DNA of 64,000 nucleotides, taken from Pedobacter sp. PAMC26386. Its GTDB lineage: Bacteria; Bacteroidota; Bacteroidia; Sphingobacteriales; Sphingobacteriaceae. Position numbers and translations under genes: made by a program. Shown one piece after another: positions 44,415 through 53,900 of the stretch (its first letter is position 1; every line of letters begins with the position of its first letter). The DNA lies in NCBI GenBank assembly GCA_014302835.1, contig CP060294.1, forward strand, positions 3,249,067 to 3,313,066, written 5' to 3'. The notes beneath the pieces were generated by a model that did no database searches, was not told the DNA's origin, and was given only the letters and a program-made list of their open reading frames with translations.

Positions 44415-44771
44415 ATGAGAAGAGATGTATTTCAGGCTATAGCCGACCCTACCCGCAGAGAGATTTTGAATATGATTTCAAGTCAGTCTTTAAATCTGAA
44501 TGCAGTGGCTGATAATTTTGAGATTAGTCGCCCTGCGATATCAAAACATATAAAGATCCTAACCGAATGTGGGTTAATTGAGATTAAACAACAAGGACGG
44601 GAGAGATTTTGCGAGGCAAAGCTGGAAAAACTAAATGAAGTTTCTGAATGGATTGAGCAGTACAGGGTATTTTGGACCGCTAAGTTAGACGCGTTGGAGA
44701 TATTCTTGGCTAAGGATACAACCAGCCCTTCGCTCCCAGATAAAATTAAATTTAAACCAAAAAATCAATAA
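44415..44771 (+). CDS. ArsR/SmtB family regulator (SRPBCC-associated)
   Basis: 118 residues, winged helix: FQAIADPTRREILNMISSQ, LNAVADNFEISRPAISKHIK (recognition helix) and LIEIKQQGRERFCEAKLEKL (wing). No metal-binding Cys pair is seen, so it likely belongs to the SdpR/YdfF-like group that partners AHSA1/SRPBCC proteins. The next gene starts one base after its stop codon. Confidence 0.93.
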   Translation: MRRDVFQAIADPTRREILNMISSQSLNLNAVADNFEISRPAISKHIKILTECGLIEIKQQGRERFCEAKLEKLNEVSEWIEQYRVFWTAKLDALEIFLAKDTTSPSLPDKIKFKPKNQ

Positions 44772-44772
44772 C

Positions 44773-45204
44773 ATGAAAAATCAACCATTTGTAATTGAAA
44801 GGACTTATCATGCGCCGGTAGAAAAAGTATGGAAAGCTATTACTGACAAAAATGAAATGAAGCAGTGGTATTTTGACCTGGCCGAATTTAATCCTGAAAA
44901 GGGCTTTGAATTTACCTTTGATGCAGGCGATAAAGGCAACCTGTATACCCATCTGTGTAAGATAACTGAGGTTATCCCCAATAAAAAATTGAGCTATAGC
45001 TGGCGATATAAAGATTATCAGGGTGATTCTCACGTCACCTTTGAGCTGTTTGCTGAAGGTGATCAAACCAGGTTAAAACTGACACATGAGGGATTAGAAA
45101 CATTTCCGCAGAACAATCCTTCGTTTGCTAAGGAAAGTTTTGCCGGCGGATGGACTGCGATTATTGGCAAGTCTTTAAAAGAGTATGTAGAAAAGACTGC
45201 GTAA
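44773..45204 (+). CDS. SRPBCC (AHSA1) domain protein
   Basis: 143 residues. The START-like fold pattern is clear: IERTYHAPVEKVWKAITDKNE at the start, WYFDLAEFNPEKGFEFTF in the middle, and the closing helix FAGGWTAIIGKSLKEYVEK. It probably binds a hydrophobic ligand in its cavity. Together with the ArsR-type gene it forms a two-gene unit of a common type, in which the regulator represses both. Confidence 0.92.
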   Translation: MKNQPFVIERTYHAPVEKVWKAITDKNEMKQWYFDLAEFNPEKGFEFTFDAGDKGNLYTHLCKITEVIPNKKLSYSWRYKDYQGDSHVTFELFAEGDQTRLKLTHEGLETFPQNNPSFAKESFAGGWTAIIGKSLKEYVEKTA

Positions 45205-45286
45205 GCTGCTGATTATGAATTGAGTCCTCTATTAATGGCTTAAATGACTCTTTTATGTAGAAATTGGTATAATATTTCGTAATTTT

Positions 45287-45333
45287 GTACAAGATAGCTG
45301 GAAAGGAGTAGTTAACCACAGACTATCTTGTAC
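45287..45333 (+). promoter_or_regulatory. ssrA promoter and 5' leader inverted repeat
   Basis: TAATTTTG at 45280-45287 fits the TAnnTTTG -7 box; the upstream -33 element is poor. Directly after it, GTACAAGATAG (45287-45297) and CTATCTTGTAC (45323-45333) form a perfect 11-bp inverted repeat that ends six bases before the mature tmRNA 5' end. It could fold as a stem in the tmRNA precursor or be a protein site. Confidence 0.6.
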
Positions 45334-45338
45334 GTATT

Positions 45339-45701
45339 GGGGCCGTTTTGGATTTGACAGGGTGGAGGTACGTATGTTAGCATGCAGTGCGTTGTACGGG
45401 GAGCACTTTAAAGTGAACGTTCACACTTTGATTGGCGAAAATAACTACGCCTTAGCTGCTTAATTTAGAATTAAATAGCTTTTGTCCCTCTGGCTGCCGC
45501 GTTTTTAGGCCGGAATCAGGGGCATCGAAATAATTACGCTGGCAATTGTAAGGTATGGTACAGTTGTAAGATAAAATACCTAAGGAGAAAGGCAAGGTAG
45601 GTTTCCGGCCCGTCTGATCCCGAAAATAAAGTGGAAAATAAGCATGTAGAAGGCATAATTTGCCACACAACTGGACAAGGGTTCGAACCCCTTCGGCTCC
45701 A
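45339..45701 (+). ncRNA. ssrA: Transfer-messenger RNA (tmRNA)
   Basis: The tRNA-like ends pair: 5' GGGGCCG with 3' CGGCTCC, discriminator A, and the T-arm GGTTCGAACCCC just before. The reading frame resumes at 45434 with GGC and encodes GENNYALAA then TAA at 45461-45463, a typical Bacteroidetes tag. The 363-base length is normal. It rescues stalled ribosomes with SmpB. Its 3' end is the integration target of the prophage and is kept intact by the phage att sequence. Confidence 0.97.
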
Positions 45702-45703
45702 CA
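45676..45703 (+). other. Putative prophage attachment site in the ssrA 3' end
   Basis: The T-arm and acceptor part of ssrA are the usual tyrosine-integrase target. The integrase gene begins 150 bases downstream and the genes after it are phage. The other att copy should lie beyond the right edge, so the crossover core is not defined here. Confidence 0.6.
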
Positions 45704-45715
45704 AGAAACGAACAG

Positions 45716-45754
45716 GACGGTTAAGATTGAAATAATATCTTAGCCGTCTTTTCT
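45716..45754 (+). terminator. Terminator after ssrA
   Basis: GACGGTTAAGAT pairs with ATCTTAGCCGTC (one G-T pair) followed by TTTTCTTTT. It lies beyond the att core, so it would be supplied by the phage. Confidence 0.8.
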
Positions 45755-45854
45755 TTTAAGCTATTTTACTAATTTTTTTAGTATTTTTGATACCGAATCA
45801 AACTGCTAAAAGTGTGCACCATGTTGACACCAGAGCAAAATAACTGTTGACACC

Positions 45855-47030
45855 ATGAACATCACGCTAAAACTCACACTTTTCAAAGGTAAAACCTACG
45901 CAGACGGTACTCATCCGATTCAATTACGCTATACTATTGATAGAAAAGTCAAAAGAAAAGGAGTTTATAAATGTCATCTAAACGACTGGGACTTTAAAAC
46001 AGACCGGGTTAAAAGCAAGGTGACTAACTCTGCTTATATTAATAATTTTTTATCTGAGAAATTTGCTGAGGCTGAAAAAGATCTCTTTGCATTAAAAAAA
46101 GGAGAAAAGAAACCTGATCAGATATTTCAAACCAAAAAGGCTCTTACCCTTCAGGAAGTATTCGATACCGAACTCTTACGGTTAACAGACGAACTTAAAT
46201 CTGGCTATTATGATAAGGTTAAGGCAATTCAGAAACAAATACCAGATACAGGTATCAGTATAAATGATATTAATGAGGTATGGTTTGAGAAGATGATTCA
46301 ATTCATGTATAAACTGGGGAATACTGGAAATACAGTAAAAAAGAAGATCAAACTCATGAGAGGAATTGTTTCCCGGTATGCTGAGAAAGGGGTCACTAAG
46401 GAAATGGAAGCTATCTCTGTTCCAACAAATAAAACTATTAAGCTGAAGTTAGACCGTGATGACCTTTTAAAACTTGAATTACTGGTTCTTCCGGATGGAG
46501 ATTTGACAACAGCTGCAAGAGATTTGTTTTTGATGCAGATATACTTAAGAGGTTCACGCATTGGAGCGCTTCTACAAGCCTATTCAAACCAATTTGAGAA
46601 GGGAAGATATATTGCTGTGAATGATCAGGGGAAAAACAATGTTGATTCAAATTTAATCCCAAAAGCACAGGTAATTGTAGATAAATACAAAGACAAACAT
46701 CAACGTTTGTTTCCATTCTTTAACTGGGCTCCTGATGAAAAATTAACAAAATTTGAAAATCAAAGAAAAAAGATCAAGCACAAAGAGGTGTGTACGACTG
46801 TAGTGAATAAATATCTGAAAGTAATTGCTGTTATGGCCGGGATCAGCAAGCCACTATCCTCTCATATTGCCAGGCATACATTTGCCAGGATGGCAATTGA
46901 TAAAGTCAGTAACCCTATGAAAAGTATGGAATTACTAGGACACTCTAGCTTAATAGTACATCAGAACTATTTAAATGACATCAAAAAGGATGATGAGTTA
47001 GATCGGGCAACGGAAGAGATATTCAGTTAG
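45855..47030 (+). CDS. Prophage tyrosine-type site-specific integrase
   Basis: 391 residues. An N-terminal Arm-DNA-like region (LTLFKGKTYADGTHPIQLRY), a core-binding SAM-like domain (about 100-200), and a catalytic domain with Arg in IYLRGSRIGALL, HIARHTFARMA (HxxR) and LLGHSSLIVHQNY with the nucleophile Tyr. It integrates and, with an excisionase, excises the phage at ssrA. TGTTGACACCA is repeated at 45822 and 45845, the second copy overlapping the ATG; these may be arm-type sites or an operator. It is convergent with the lysis genes, overlapping by eight bases. Confidence 0.93.
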   Translation: MNITLKLTLFKGKTYADGTHPIQLRYTIDRKVKRKGVYKCHLNDWDFKTDRVKSKVTNSAYINNFLSEKFAEAEKDLFALKKGEKKPDQIFQTKKALTLQEVFDTELLRLTDELKSGYYDKVKAIQKQIPDTGISINDINEVWFEKMIQFMYKLGNTGNTVKKKIKLMRGIVSRYAEKGVTKEMEAISVPTNKTIKLKLDRDDLLKLELLVLPDGDLTTAARDLFLMQIYLRGSRIGALLQAYSNQFEKGRYIAVNDQGKNNVDSNLIPKAQVIVDKYKDKHQRLFPFFNWAPDEKLTKFENQRKKIKHKEVCTTVVNKYLKVIAVMAGISKPLSSHIARHTFARMAIDKVSNPMKSMELLGHSSLIVHQNYLNDIKKDDELDRATEEIFS

Positions 47031-47568
47031 GTTTTTTTAATAACCAGACTACGACTCCCGCGATCACTATAAACAGGATAATGAACCAGACAGTCTTTTT
47101 AGGCTCTTTATTCACGAGAATATGTTCAGAAGAAGATCTTGAATTATTTAAAACAGCTTCTGCCTTCCTGGATTGAGTCACCACATTATGATGTGCTGAA
47201 GTTTCTCTATCAAACTTAACGGGGATAAAACGAGATTTTATAATTGCCTGAGCGGTTAAGATCCTGGTGATTGGGTTCAGCACCAAATTTACGTCAATCA
47301 AATCATTCTTGATTACAGTTATCCCATTGATAAGGCTATCCATATTTAAGTAGGTACCCTGGCTGAAAGTTTTAGCAGGAATACTAACCAAAGTGTCCAA
47401 CTTTTCTTTTATAGTAATGATAGACTTATCAATCGTAAGCCCTAAACTATCCCGCGTTTCACGCTGGGAAGTTTCCATTTTTACCAAGTCCTTTTCTTTG
47501 TATACTGTACTGAGTATTCCACAACTGGAGAGAAACAATATAGTTATCAGTAGTATAGTATTTTTCAT
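47023..47568 (-). CDS. Candidate unimolecular spanin (lipoprotein with C-terminal membrane helix)
   Basis: 181 residues. N-terminal lipoprotein signal ILFLSSC with Cys16; a long helical/beta middle region; and a C-terminal membrane helix TVWFIILFIVIAGVVVWLL followed by KKPN. An outer-membrane lipid anchor and an inner-membrane helix in one chain is the layout of u-spanins such as T1 gp11, which fuse the two membranes in the last step of lysis. It is the last gene of the lysis cassette and overlaps the 53-codon gene by ATGA. Sequence similarity to known spanins is not claimed. Confidence 0.6.
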   Translation of the reverse strand: MKNTILLITILFLSSCGILSTVYKEKDLVKMETSQRETRDSLGLTIDKSIITIKEKLDTLVSIPAKTFSQGTYLNMDSLINGITVIKNDLIDVNLVLNPITRILTAQAIIKSRFIPVKFDRETSAHHNVVTQSRKAEAVLNNSRSSSEHILVNKEPKKTVWFIILFIVIAGVVVWLLKKPN

Positions 47569-47726
47569 CTCGTTTCTTTTATCAGACTATCCAATTTCTG
47601 AAGCTTATCGTTGAGCTGATCAATTTTAAGTAAGTCTTTAGGTTTATGCCCGGACTGTTGAACTGTACTTGCTGGTATCGCAGACATGAAGAGCAAAAAG
47701 GCCGGTATCACTAATAGCTTTTTCAT
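47565..47726 (-). CDS. Small prophage lysis-cassette peptide, 53 aa
   Basis: ATG at 47726 overlaps the previous stop (ATGA) and its own TGA at 47565 overlaps the next ATG, so it is coupled on both sides. A signal or anchor (LLVIPAFLLFMSAIPAS) is followed by a short amphipathic coiled coil (LLKIDQLNDKLQKLDSLIK). There is no lipobox. It may be a holin-type, antiholin or spanin partner. It is too short for most gene finders, but its placing makes it real. Confidence 0.7.
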   Translation of the reverse strand: MKKLLVIPAFLLFMSAIPASTVQQSGHKPKDLLKIDQLNDKLQKLDSLIKETR

Positions 47727-48076
47727 TTCTTTTTATGGTATATATAGTGGTTTACATTATTCAGGGTACTGTCTGCTTTTGACAATAGCGTATCTACTTT
47801 ACCATTCGTACGTTCGCTCGCATTTTGAATCGGTCTGATTTGCTTATGTACCTCTCCTTTCATTTCAGCTATTACACGTTCGTACATTTTATCTTTATTC
47901 GCCTGCAAGTCATCATTTACACTAATCCATTTTCGCATAAAAAAAATATTAGTCAACGTAAGTATGACTAACATTGTCACTTTTACATCTTTGCTGAAGA
48001 ACAGGAAAAGCTGATCCATTAGTCCTAAACTTTTATTGTCCATCATTTCCCCCCTACCCTTTTTCAGTTCAGACAT
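47723..48076 (-). CDS. Phage membrane protein, holin- or spanin-like
   Basis: 117 residues; the start may be the second Met pair (MMDNKSLGLMDQ). One membrane helix (VTMLVILTLTNIFFMRKWI) is followed by a long charged helix (LQANKDKMYERVIAEMKGEV) and a tail (LLSKADSTLNNVNHYIYH). With its stop/start overlap with the 53-aa gene and its place right after the endolysin, a holin (pinholin-like) or inner-membrane spanin role is likely. Which of the two cannot be decided. Confidence 0.6.
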   Translation of the reverse strand: MSELKKGRGEMMDNKSLGLMDQLFLFFSKDVKVTMLVILTLTNIFFMRKWISVNDDLQANKDKMYERVIAEMKGEVHKQIRPIQNASERTNGKVDTLLSKADSTLNNVNHYIYHKKK

Positions 48077-48079
48077 ATT

Positions 48080-48739
48080 TTATATTTTGTTTATTTCGGC
48101 TAAGGTTTGCGAACCGGCTATACCATCAGCAATTAAGTTGTGTCTTTTCTGAAAGTCGATAATGGCGGCTTTAGTATTTTTACCAAATATTCCATCAGCA
48201 GGAAGCCCCAGCTTAGTCTGAATAAATTTTACCTGATTGATGTATAATTGCTGATCCGTAGCTCTCTGAGAATTATCAGGAGCAAAGTAAAGCGCAGCTT
48301 CACGTTTTCGACGAGCCAGAAGAATGGGCTTTCCTCCTGCATTCTTCCAGGCTTCAAAGGCCAATTTAATTTTCGGGTCTTGTTTATCCTGGTTAACCTT
48401 TTTCAACAAATCAGATGATTTAAAGCCATTAATCCCTACATTAAATGTGAAACTGGTTAATGCGTCAAACTGATTCTGGTTGATATCATCACGGGTAGAA
48501 GAATAAACCGCCAGTTCGTAATTCTTCAACAGATTTCTGAACAACGCAATCGCACGTTCGGTGGTGATAGCTGGGTCAGTCATTTTTACCTTAGTCCCAT
48601 TTTCATAGTAAGTACAACCTATACCGATAGTAGGCACGCCCACCTGATCTAAGTAAGGTCTCTTGATTAATCCTTCTTCCTGTATTAAGAATTGAATACC
48701 TTCATTGCTAATCTCTTTGATCTCATTCGTGTCTGCCAT
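48080..48739 (-). CDS. Phage endolysin: GH24 lysozyme with peptidoglycan-binding domain
   Basis: 219 residues. Residues 10-145 are a T4-type lysozyme: the catalytic Glu, Asp and Thr spacing is seen in IQEEGLIKRPYLDQVGVPTI. NQFDALTSFTFNVGINGF and WKNAGGKPILLARRKREAAL are family blocks. Residues 160-219 are a PG_binding_1 repeat (FIQTKLGLPADGIFGKNTKA). It cleaves the glycan strands of the cell wall at lysis. There is no signal peptide, so it needs a holin. It is the first gene of the cassette, with TAATTTTG just upstream at 48756-48763. Confidence 0.94.
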   Translation of the reverse strand: MADTNEIKEISNEGIQFLIQEEGLIKRPYLDQVGVPTIGIGCTYYENGTKVKMTDPAITTERAIALFRNLLKNYELAVYSSTRDDINQNQFDALTSFTFNVGINGFKSSDLLKKVNQDKQDPKIKLAFEAWKNAGGKPILLARRKREAALYFAPDNSQRATDQQLYINQVKFIQTKLGLPADGIFGKNTKAAIIDFQKRHNLIADGIAGSQTLAEINKI

Positions 48740-48755
48740 GCCTATAATATATATA

Positions 48756-48774
48756 CAAAATTACCTTAATGTAA
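48756..48774 (-). promoter_or_regulatory. Lysis promoter box and TTAC-N6-GTAA inverted repeat
   Basis: TAATTTTG (minus strand, 48763-48756) fits the -7 box of a Bacteroidetes promoter for the lysis genes; no good -33 element was found at the right distance. It overlaps the inverted repeat TTAC-CTTAAT-GTAA (48761-48774), found also at 60356-60369 and 62785-62798 in the prophage. Confidence 0.45.
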
Positions 48775-48840
48775 CAAGGAACTGTAGCTTAACATTTGAT
48801 AATATGTACCATTGTAAAGGATTTAATCAGTTAATGTTTT

Positions 48841-48872
48841 AAAAATAAAGCCTTCCATTTCTGAAAGGCTTA
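48841..48872 (-). terminator. Terminator between tail genes and lysis cassette
   Basis: On the minus strand AAGCCTT and AAGGCTT flank a 10-base loop, followed by TATTTTT. It ends the tail operon. Confidence 0.75.
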
Positions 48873-48891
48873 CTTCTGTAACCGCCGTTCT

Positions 48892-49293
48892 TTATTTAAC
48901 CAGTTCCATTAAAACTTCCAGCTCGCTAGTTGTAAGTTTTGGGTTCTCTTGAAATAGTTCTTCAAGCTGTTTTTCAGTGAGCATTTTTATCGCCTGGATA
49001 CCTGTTGTATCCTCAATTAAATCTTTACCACCCTTATTTAATTTATTCATTACTTCAACCGGGTTCTCTTCATTATTCAAGAATTTGAATGAACCGTCCG
49101 AATTATATTCAACACCACAGGCACTGGTCAGCTCCTGTTGCATTTCCTGATATTTTTTTACTGCAGCAGTTAGATTTGATTTTAATTTGATAATGGGAAA
49201 GAACAATTCAGTTCCTAAAGATTTGATGGTACATTTTCCTAAAATTGATGATAGTGCTAGTGCTGTTCCGTAATTAATATTTGTGCTTTCCAT
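48892..49293 (-). CDS. Phage protein of unknown function
   Basis: 133 residues, acidic and helical (NPVEVMNKLNKGGKDLIEDT, MLTEKQLEELFQENPKLTTS). Its ATG lies two bases after the stop of the 99-aa gene, so both are in the tail operon. I recognise no family. The position after the tail fibre gene suggests an accessory structural or assembly role. Confidence 0.7.
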   Translation of the reverse strand: MESTNINYGTALALSSILGKCTIKSLGTELFFPIIKLKSNLTAAVKKYQEMQQELTSACGVEYNSDGSFKFLNNEENPVEVMNKLNKGGKDLIEDTTGIQAIKMLTEKQLEELFQENPKLTTSELEVLMELVK

Positions 49294-49295
49294 TA

Positions 49296-49595
49296 TTATG
49301 CAGTTGCTTTAATTTCAATAATTGTTTTAATTTTTGTTAGAAACTGGTCTTTAGCGGCCATTACTTCTATAATTTGGGCAGCAGTCAGGTCAGCACTGCC
49401 TAGTATCTGAGAACCTGCTGGCTGGACATTAATTCCTGTCATACTTTCAGCAACAACTTCAGTACCGTCTATCCTAGTAATTGTACGTGCACCTTGTAGG
49501 ATGACTTCTCCACTGTTTGTGTTGATTGACACACTGGTTAATACTCTTTTTTCTAATGTTGCGCCTTTTGCGTCTTTTATTGTAATGATTTCCAT
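49296..49595 (-). CDS. Phage protein of unknown function
   Basis: 99 residues with a beta-strand-rich start (IITIKDAKGATLEKRVLTSV, GEVILQGARTITRIDGTEVV) and a helical end (LTAAQIIEVMAAKDQFLTKI). No family known to me. It is directly downstream of the 425-residue protein by 29 bases. Confidence 0.7.
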   Translation of the reverse strand: MEIITIKDAKGATLEKRVLTSVSINTNSGEVILQGARTITRIDGTEVVAESMTGINVQPAGSQILGSADLTAAQIIEVMAAKDQFLTKIKTIIEIKATA

Positions 49596-49624
49596 AATAT
49601 TCTATTTAATTGTGTTTATTTTAG

Positions 49625-50902
49625 TTATGCTGGCCACGACAGCTCAACTATATCTATAGTTACCCCATTATAGTTAGGGTTCTTCATTCTATGCCTAATA
49701 GTACCATTAACTGATGTCTTACCCGCCAACATAGTTATCCATTGTTCTGTTGTACCTACGCCATCTCTTACCACAACATTTACATTGACTTGCCCAGCAT
49801 CACCACCACTATTTAAATTTCTCTGAACAACATAGTCAACAATCACAATACTTCCATTTATTGAGACATTAGCTCGCTGTACAGCGTAACGCTCGATATC
49901 TCTTGGTGAGAGTATCGGAGCAGGAGTACAATCTGTTTGCTGACCCAGATGCCCGTCCCACAACTCCACTAAATAATTACCCCATTCACCATAATAGAAA
50001 CCTATCGCTGGTTTAGTTAGATTAGCATCTGCATAAAACAAGGTGTCATAACTAGATGCATCCTGGGCACACCATACCCATACACCATTAGCCTCTCTAA
50101 ATTGTATTCTTTCCGGTTCCGGTTTCCCAGGATTAAGCTTCATTTTAGCCATTGTAGAAAAAATTCTCGTACTTACTTCACCATCAGTACCACATGTTGC
50201 ATATGGACGTTTTCTAACATAAAAAATGGTGACAGGTGGTTTTAAGCTAAACTGTTCCGTTTTCACATAACTGGAATCACCATTTTCGTCACTTACATTA
50301 TATCTTAATTCGTAATTCAAACTGGATAAAGCAAGTCCGTTTATCATAGGTGAGGAAAGTACTTTATATGCCTTTACTCTGCTTATGTCTGCAGCAGGAG
50401 AAAATTGATTCAAAGACGTACCGAAATCGTAGTTAGGAATGGAATCATTTAAATCAAATGTTCTCTCAATAACTAAACTTGAACCGGACCAAAATTCAAT
50501 CTTGCAATTAGATACAGTTCCATACCAGGGTTGTAAAATAGCGACTGTAAATTCTATATAGTTCACATTATTAGCTTCAGTTGAAATATGGATAGGCATT
50601 CCGAATGTATTAAGCCCTGCATCGTTCATAAACTGACAGTCTCCTCCATCATATATCCTCAACTGACCACGCCTTGATGCGGTATGCATATTAAAATTAG
50701 CTGAACCTATCCGACAATAACCGATTACTCCGTCAACATTGGGTTCAAGGCTGATCGTGAATACGCCGTCTAAATAGAATCTTTTTAGCATTGTCGCTTT
50801 ATCTACCTGGAGAATTGCACATAAATGCTGAGCATCCCCGGTGTTTTCTTTATTCCTGGTAATTAATGATTTTGTTCTGTATGCTCCTGCTGGTGCTGCC
50901 AT
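49625..50902 (-). CDS. Phage tail/baseplate-associated protein, unknown family
   Basis: 425 residues, beta-rich. Short blocks such as LEPNVDGVIGYCRIGSANFN, LRIYDGGDCQFMNDAGLNTF and YYGEWGNYLVELWDGHLGQQ look like beta-sandwich or carbohydrate-binding repeats. The last third has SINGSIVIVDYVVQRNLNSG. Its place directly after the large tail protein, with 15 bases between, suggests a tail-tip or fibre component for host adsorption. Confidence 0.65.
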   Translation of the reverse strand: MAAPAGAYRTKSLITRNKENTGDAQHLCAILQVDKATMLKRFYLDGVFTISLEPNVDGVIGYCRIGSANFNMHTASRRGQLRIYDGGDCQFMNDAGLNTFGMPIHISTEANNVNYIEFTVAILQPWYGTVSNCKIEFWSGSSLVIERTFDLNDSIPNYDFGTSLNQFSPAADISRVKAYKVLSSPMINGLALSSLNYELRYNVSDENGDSSYVKTEQFSLKPPVTIFYVRKRPYATCGTDGEVSTRIFSTMAKMKLNPGKPEPERIQFREANGVWVWCAQDASSYDTLFYADANLTKPAIGFYYGEWGNYLVELWDGHLGQQTDCTPAPILSPRDIERYAVQRANVSINGSIVIVDYVVQRNLNSGGDAGQVNVNVVVRDGVGTTEQWITMLAGKTSVNGTIRHRMKNPNYNGVTIDIVELSWPA

Positions 50903-50917
50903 TTTATTTTTTATAAT

Positions 50918-53900
50918 TTATGCTATCCAAATTGAACCTGGCTCTGGACTTCCTGGTCTTGTAGCAGGTATAATTAATTGTGTTGTTGCTTGAATTGTTG
51001 GAGCTTTAATTCGTCCTCTTGCAAGAATACTACCGCTGGTTAGACCAAAGTAAATAGACTTAATCCCATTGTTAGCCATGAAGAGCTCATGTTCATTACT
51101 CCAAGCATTATTATAACAGTACCCCAATCCGTACATTGTTCCCAAACTATTCCAACTATCACCGATAGTCCATATAATCTTATCTGCAGTACCATTCTGA
51201 TTATAATCACCTCTCATCCCCATATAGTTCTGAGAACCAAATCCACCTGTAGGAGCATTATAGCCTTGATTAGCAGTCATGAAACCAGATGCACTAATAG
51301 ATGCGATATTTCCATTAACTGCACTTCTAAAGCACCAACCTCTGTTAGATTCGCCATTCATAGTAAGATATGTTGCCCAATCTCCGGAAACACCACCATA
51401 AGTGCCAAATGTTCCAGTCTGACCAAAAAATAATCCATAATCTGGTACACCAGCCGTTGGCCCATTATAAAGTGATATACCTTGACCAAGTATTCCGTTG
51501 GTTTGTATAACTCCAATACTTGCCGCAGCTAATCCACCTCTTGTATAGATACCATTACCAATAGCTGTATTTAAGATACCTGCTTGTGTAAATAATGCTT
51601 GATGCTCCAATCCTGGACGCGAAATTCCTCCTGCATTTGAATGCGTCCATAATATTCCATAAGTATTTCCTTGACTACTACCGTCAATTGCAGGTCTGAA
51701 ACCCTCCCCCATAGAGAAAACTTCTTGATATCTAACTGAATCATAAAGACCAACTAAACCACGACCAATATTACGGGAACAGTAACCTTCATTAGCATAA
51801 ATTGCCCCATCTTGTCTTATATAAGCTTTAGGTGCATTTCTATCACCAAAATGGAACCCGATATTATCCAAACCGCTACCATTCCAGTTCTGATAATATC
51901 CAATACCATATTCCTTTGCGTTATCTAACCTCCAAATATTATTGTGATTTGCGTTATAACTTACGTTAGAAAATCCACCGTTAGTTCCGCCACCTGCCAT
52001 AACATCACTAGCACCAAAAACCTGTTTAGCTATAAAATTTTCATAAGCTACCCCTGGATTGTTCAAGATCATGATTGCTCCGGAACTATTAATACTAATA
52101 TTAGATGCTACAACTCCTGCATAATGAAATGATAAATTAGGAGCAGTGCTACCAATTCTTCTTAACTGTAATGTGGCATCCATATAACCTGTACCTGAGC
52201 CCCCAAAGAACGTAACCATTTCATTCCCATAACCACTAGTTAATATATTTCTCCAGCTACCCCAAGTATTGTTATCACCATTACGTGCACGAAAAGCTAG
52301 CTGTCCGGTATTAGCATACGAACCATGAAGTTGCATGTCGTACCTACCATCACCCTCAAAACCACCGAAAGATAATAGAGAACCAGAATAAGGTGTTCCA
52401 GATTCAGGGTAAGCAAATGTCACTACATTGCCTATTTGGGCATCTGCCTGACCAGGCTGATTAATGTAGCTTACATTTTTTCTAATGAACTTGCCGTCTT
52501 GCATTCCAAGAAAGTTTCTAAGATTTCCGAAACCTATGGGATGCCAATTACCATCCCCTCCAAGTCCCATGATGTAGGTATTAACAGGGGTATCAACATT
52601 TACATAGCTTCCAGCTGCGTTCCAAACTGTAGCACCATCGGCTATTCTCGCACTATCAACTCTAACACCATATGTACTTATACCATTCCATCCCATAATC
52701 GTTGGGAAACTTGGTGACCAAGCATTTGATGAATTTTGCGAATCAATTGTGGAACCACTAGGTGATGTCGCATTTGAGGCATCGAAAATTATATGGCCGT
52801 TCCCATAATTTTTCCAGCGCATGTACTGTGAAACACCTATGTCAACTGATGCATTAGCTGGCCCCGTATTAACTTCATTACCATTTATACCATTACGATA
52901 AGCAAAAGAACCTAATTTACTTAGATCGGTTACCACATTTCCATTGATCCATTTTGTCCCGTTCCACATTGGAACCTGTCCGACTGCCTGATTATTTAAA
53001 GCTACATCCAATAGCGAAGAGAAATAAGAGGAGCCTCCACTACTTGGAATACCAGCAGTAGCTCCGTCACCTAACCAGATTGAACCTGACTTTTTAACAG
53101 CTGGAATTCTAAATGGAATACTCATTTCTGAATCACTGAAATCGGCACCACCCCCATTAGAAACACGAATAAGTTCATTAGGATTAATCTCTATCTTAGT
53201 TCCGGAAATATTTATTTTCCCAGCTGCATCAATGATAATATCACCTATTTTAGAACCCGGTCCTGCCGTTATTTTCCCTTCGAAAACACCTTCTTTAGCA
53301 TACATAGTTCCATCTCTGGAAACTCTGAACTTAGCAGTTTCAGGGTGTCCATATGATGTTGCACCAATAAATAAAGGCCATGAACCGTTATTACCGATCC
53401 CACTTACATAATCGCCATAGCCAATTACAATATTTTGTGCCGTCAATGTATTCGCCAATGTTACACCATAATCAATACCATTATTTGAAGCACCCAAATT
53501 GAAGGTACTATTGGTAAGATTGAAGAAGTTTAAACCGGAGATATCCATCAATATACCAGCCTTAATCTGATCACCGATGATAAACGTCATCCCTTTAGTG
53601 AACTCATGGTCACGCCTGCCTTCCACAACTGAAAATAACACACCAGATTGTAGATTCCAATATCCGGCTTCCTGTTCGGCTGTAATTATATTTTCAGAAA
53701 TAACCCAGTTACCCACTAATGATGTTCTGGAAACCCGGGCATAGACATAGTATGAACTTGAAGGTGCCAACCTCCTGAAAGTTTGGGGCGCCATGTTCCA
53801 GGTAAAACCTACACCTGGTATATCAAGTGCAAAATGCACAAGCTCGCCTGCTGAAATATCAAAGACAGCAGGATCACCAGCAGCATTCGCGTCAAAACTT

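Noticed and set aside
50918..53200. Diversity-generating retroelement variable region in the tail fibre C-terminus
   Set aside because: No reverse transcriptase or template repeat is present in the window and the C-terminus shows no matching repeat pair.
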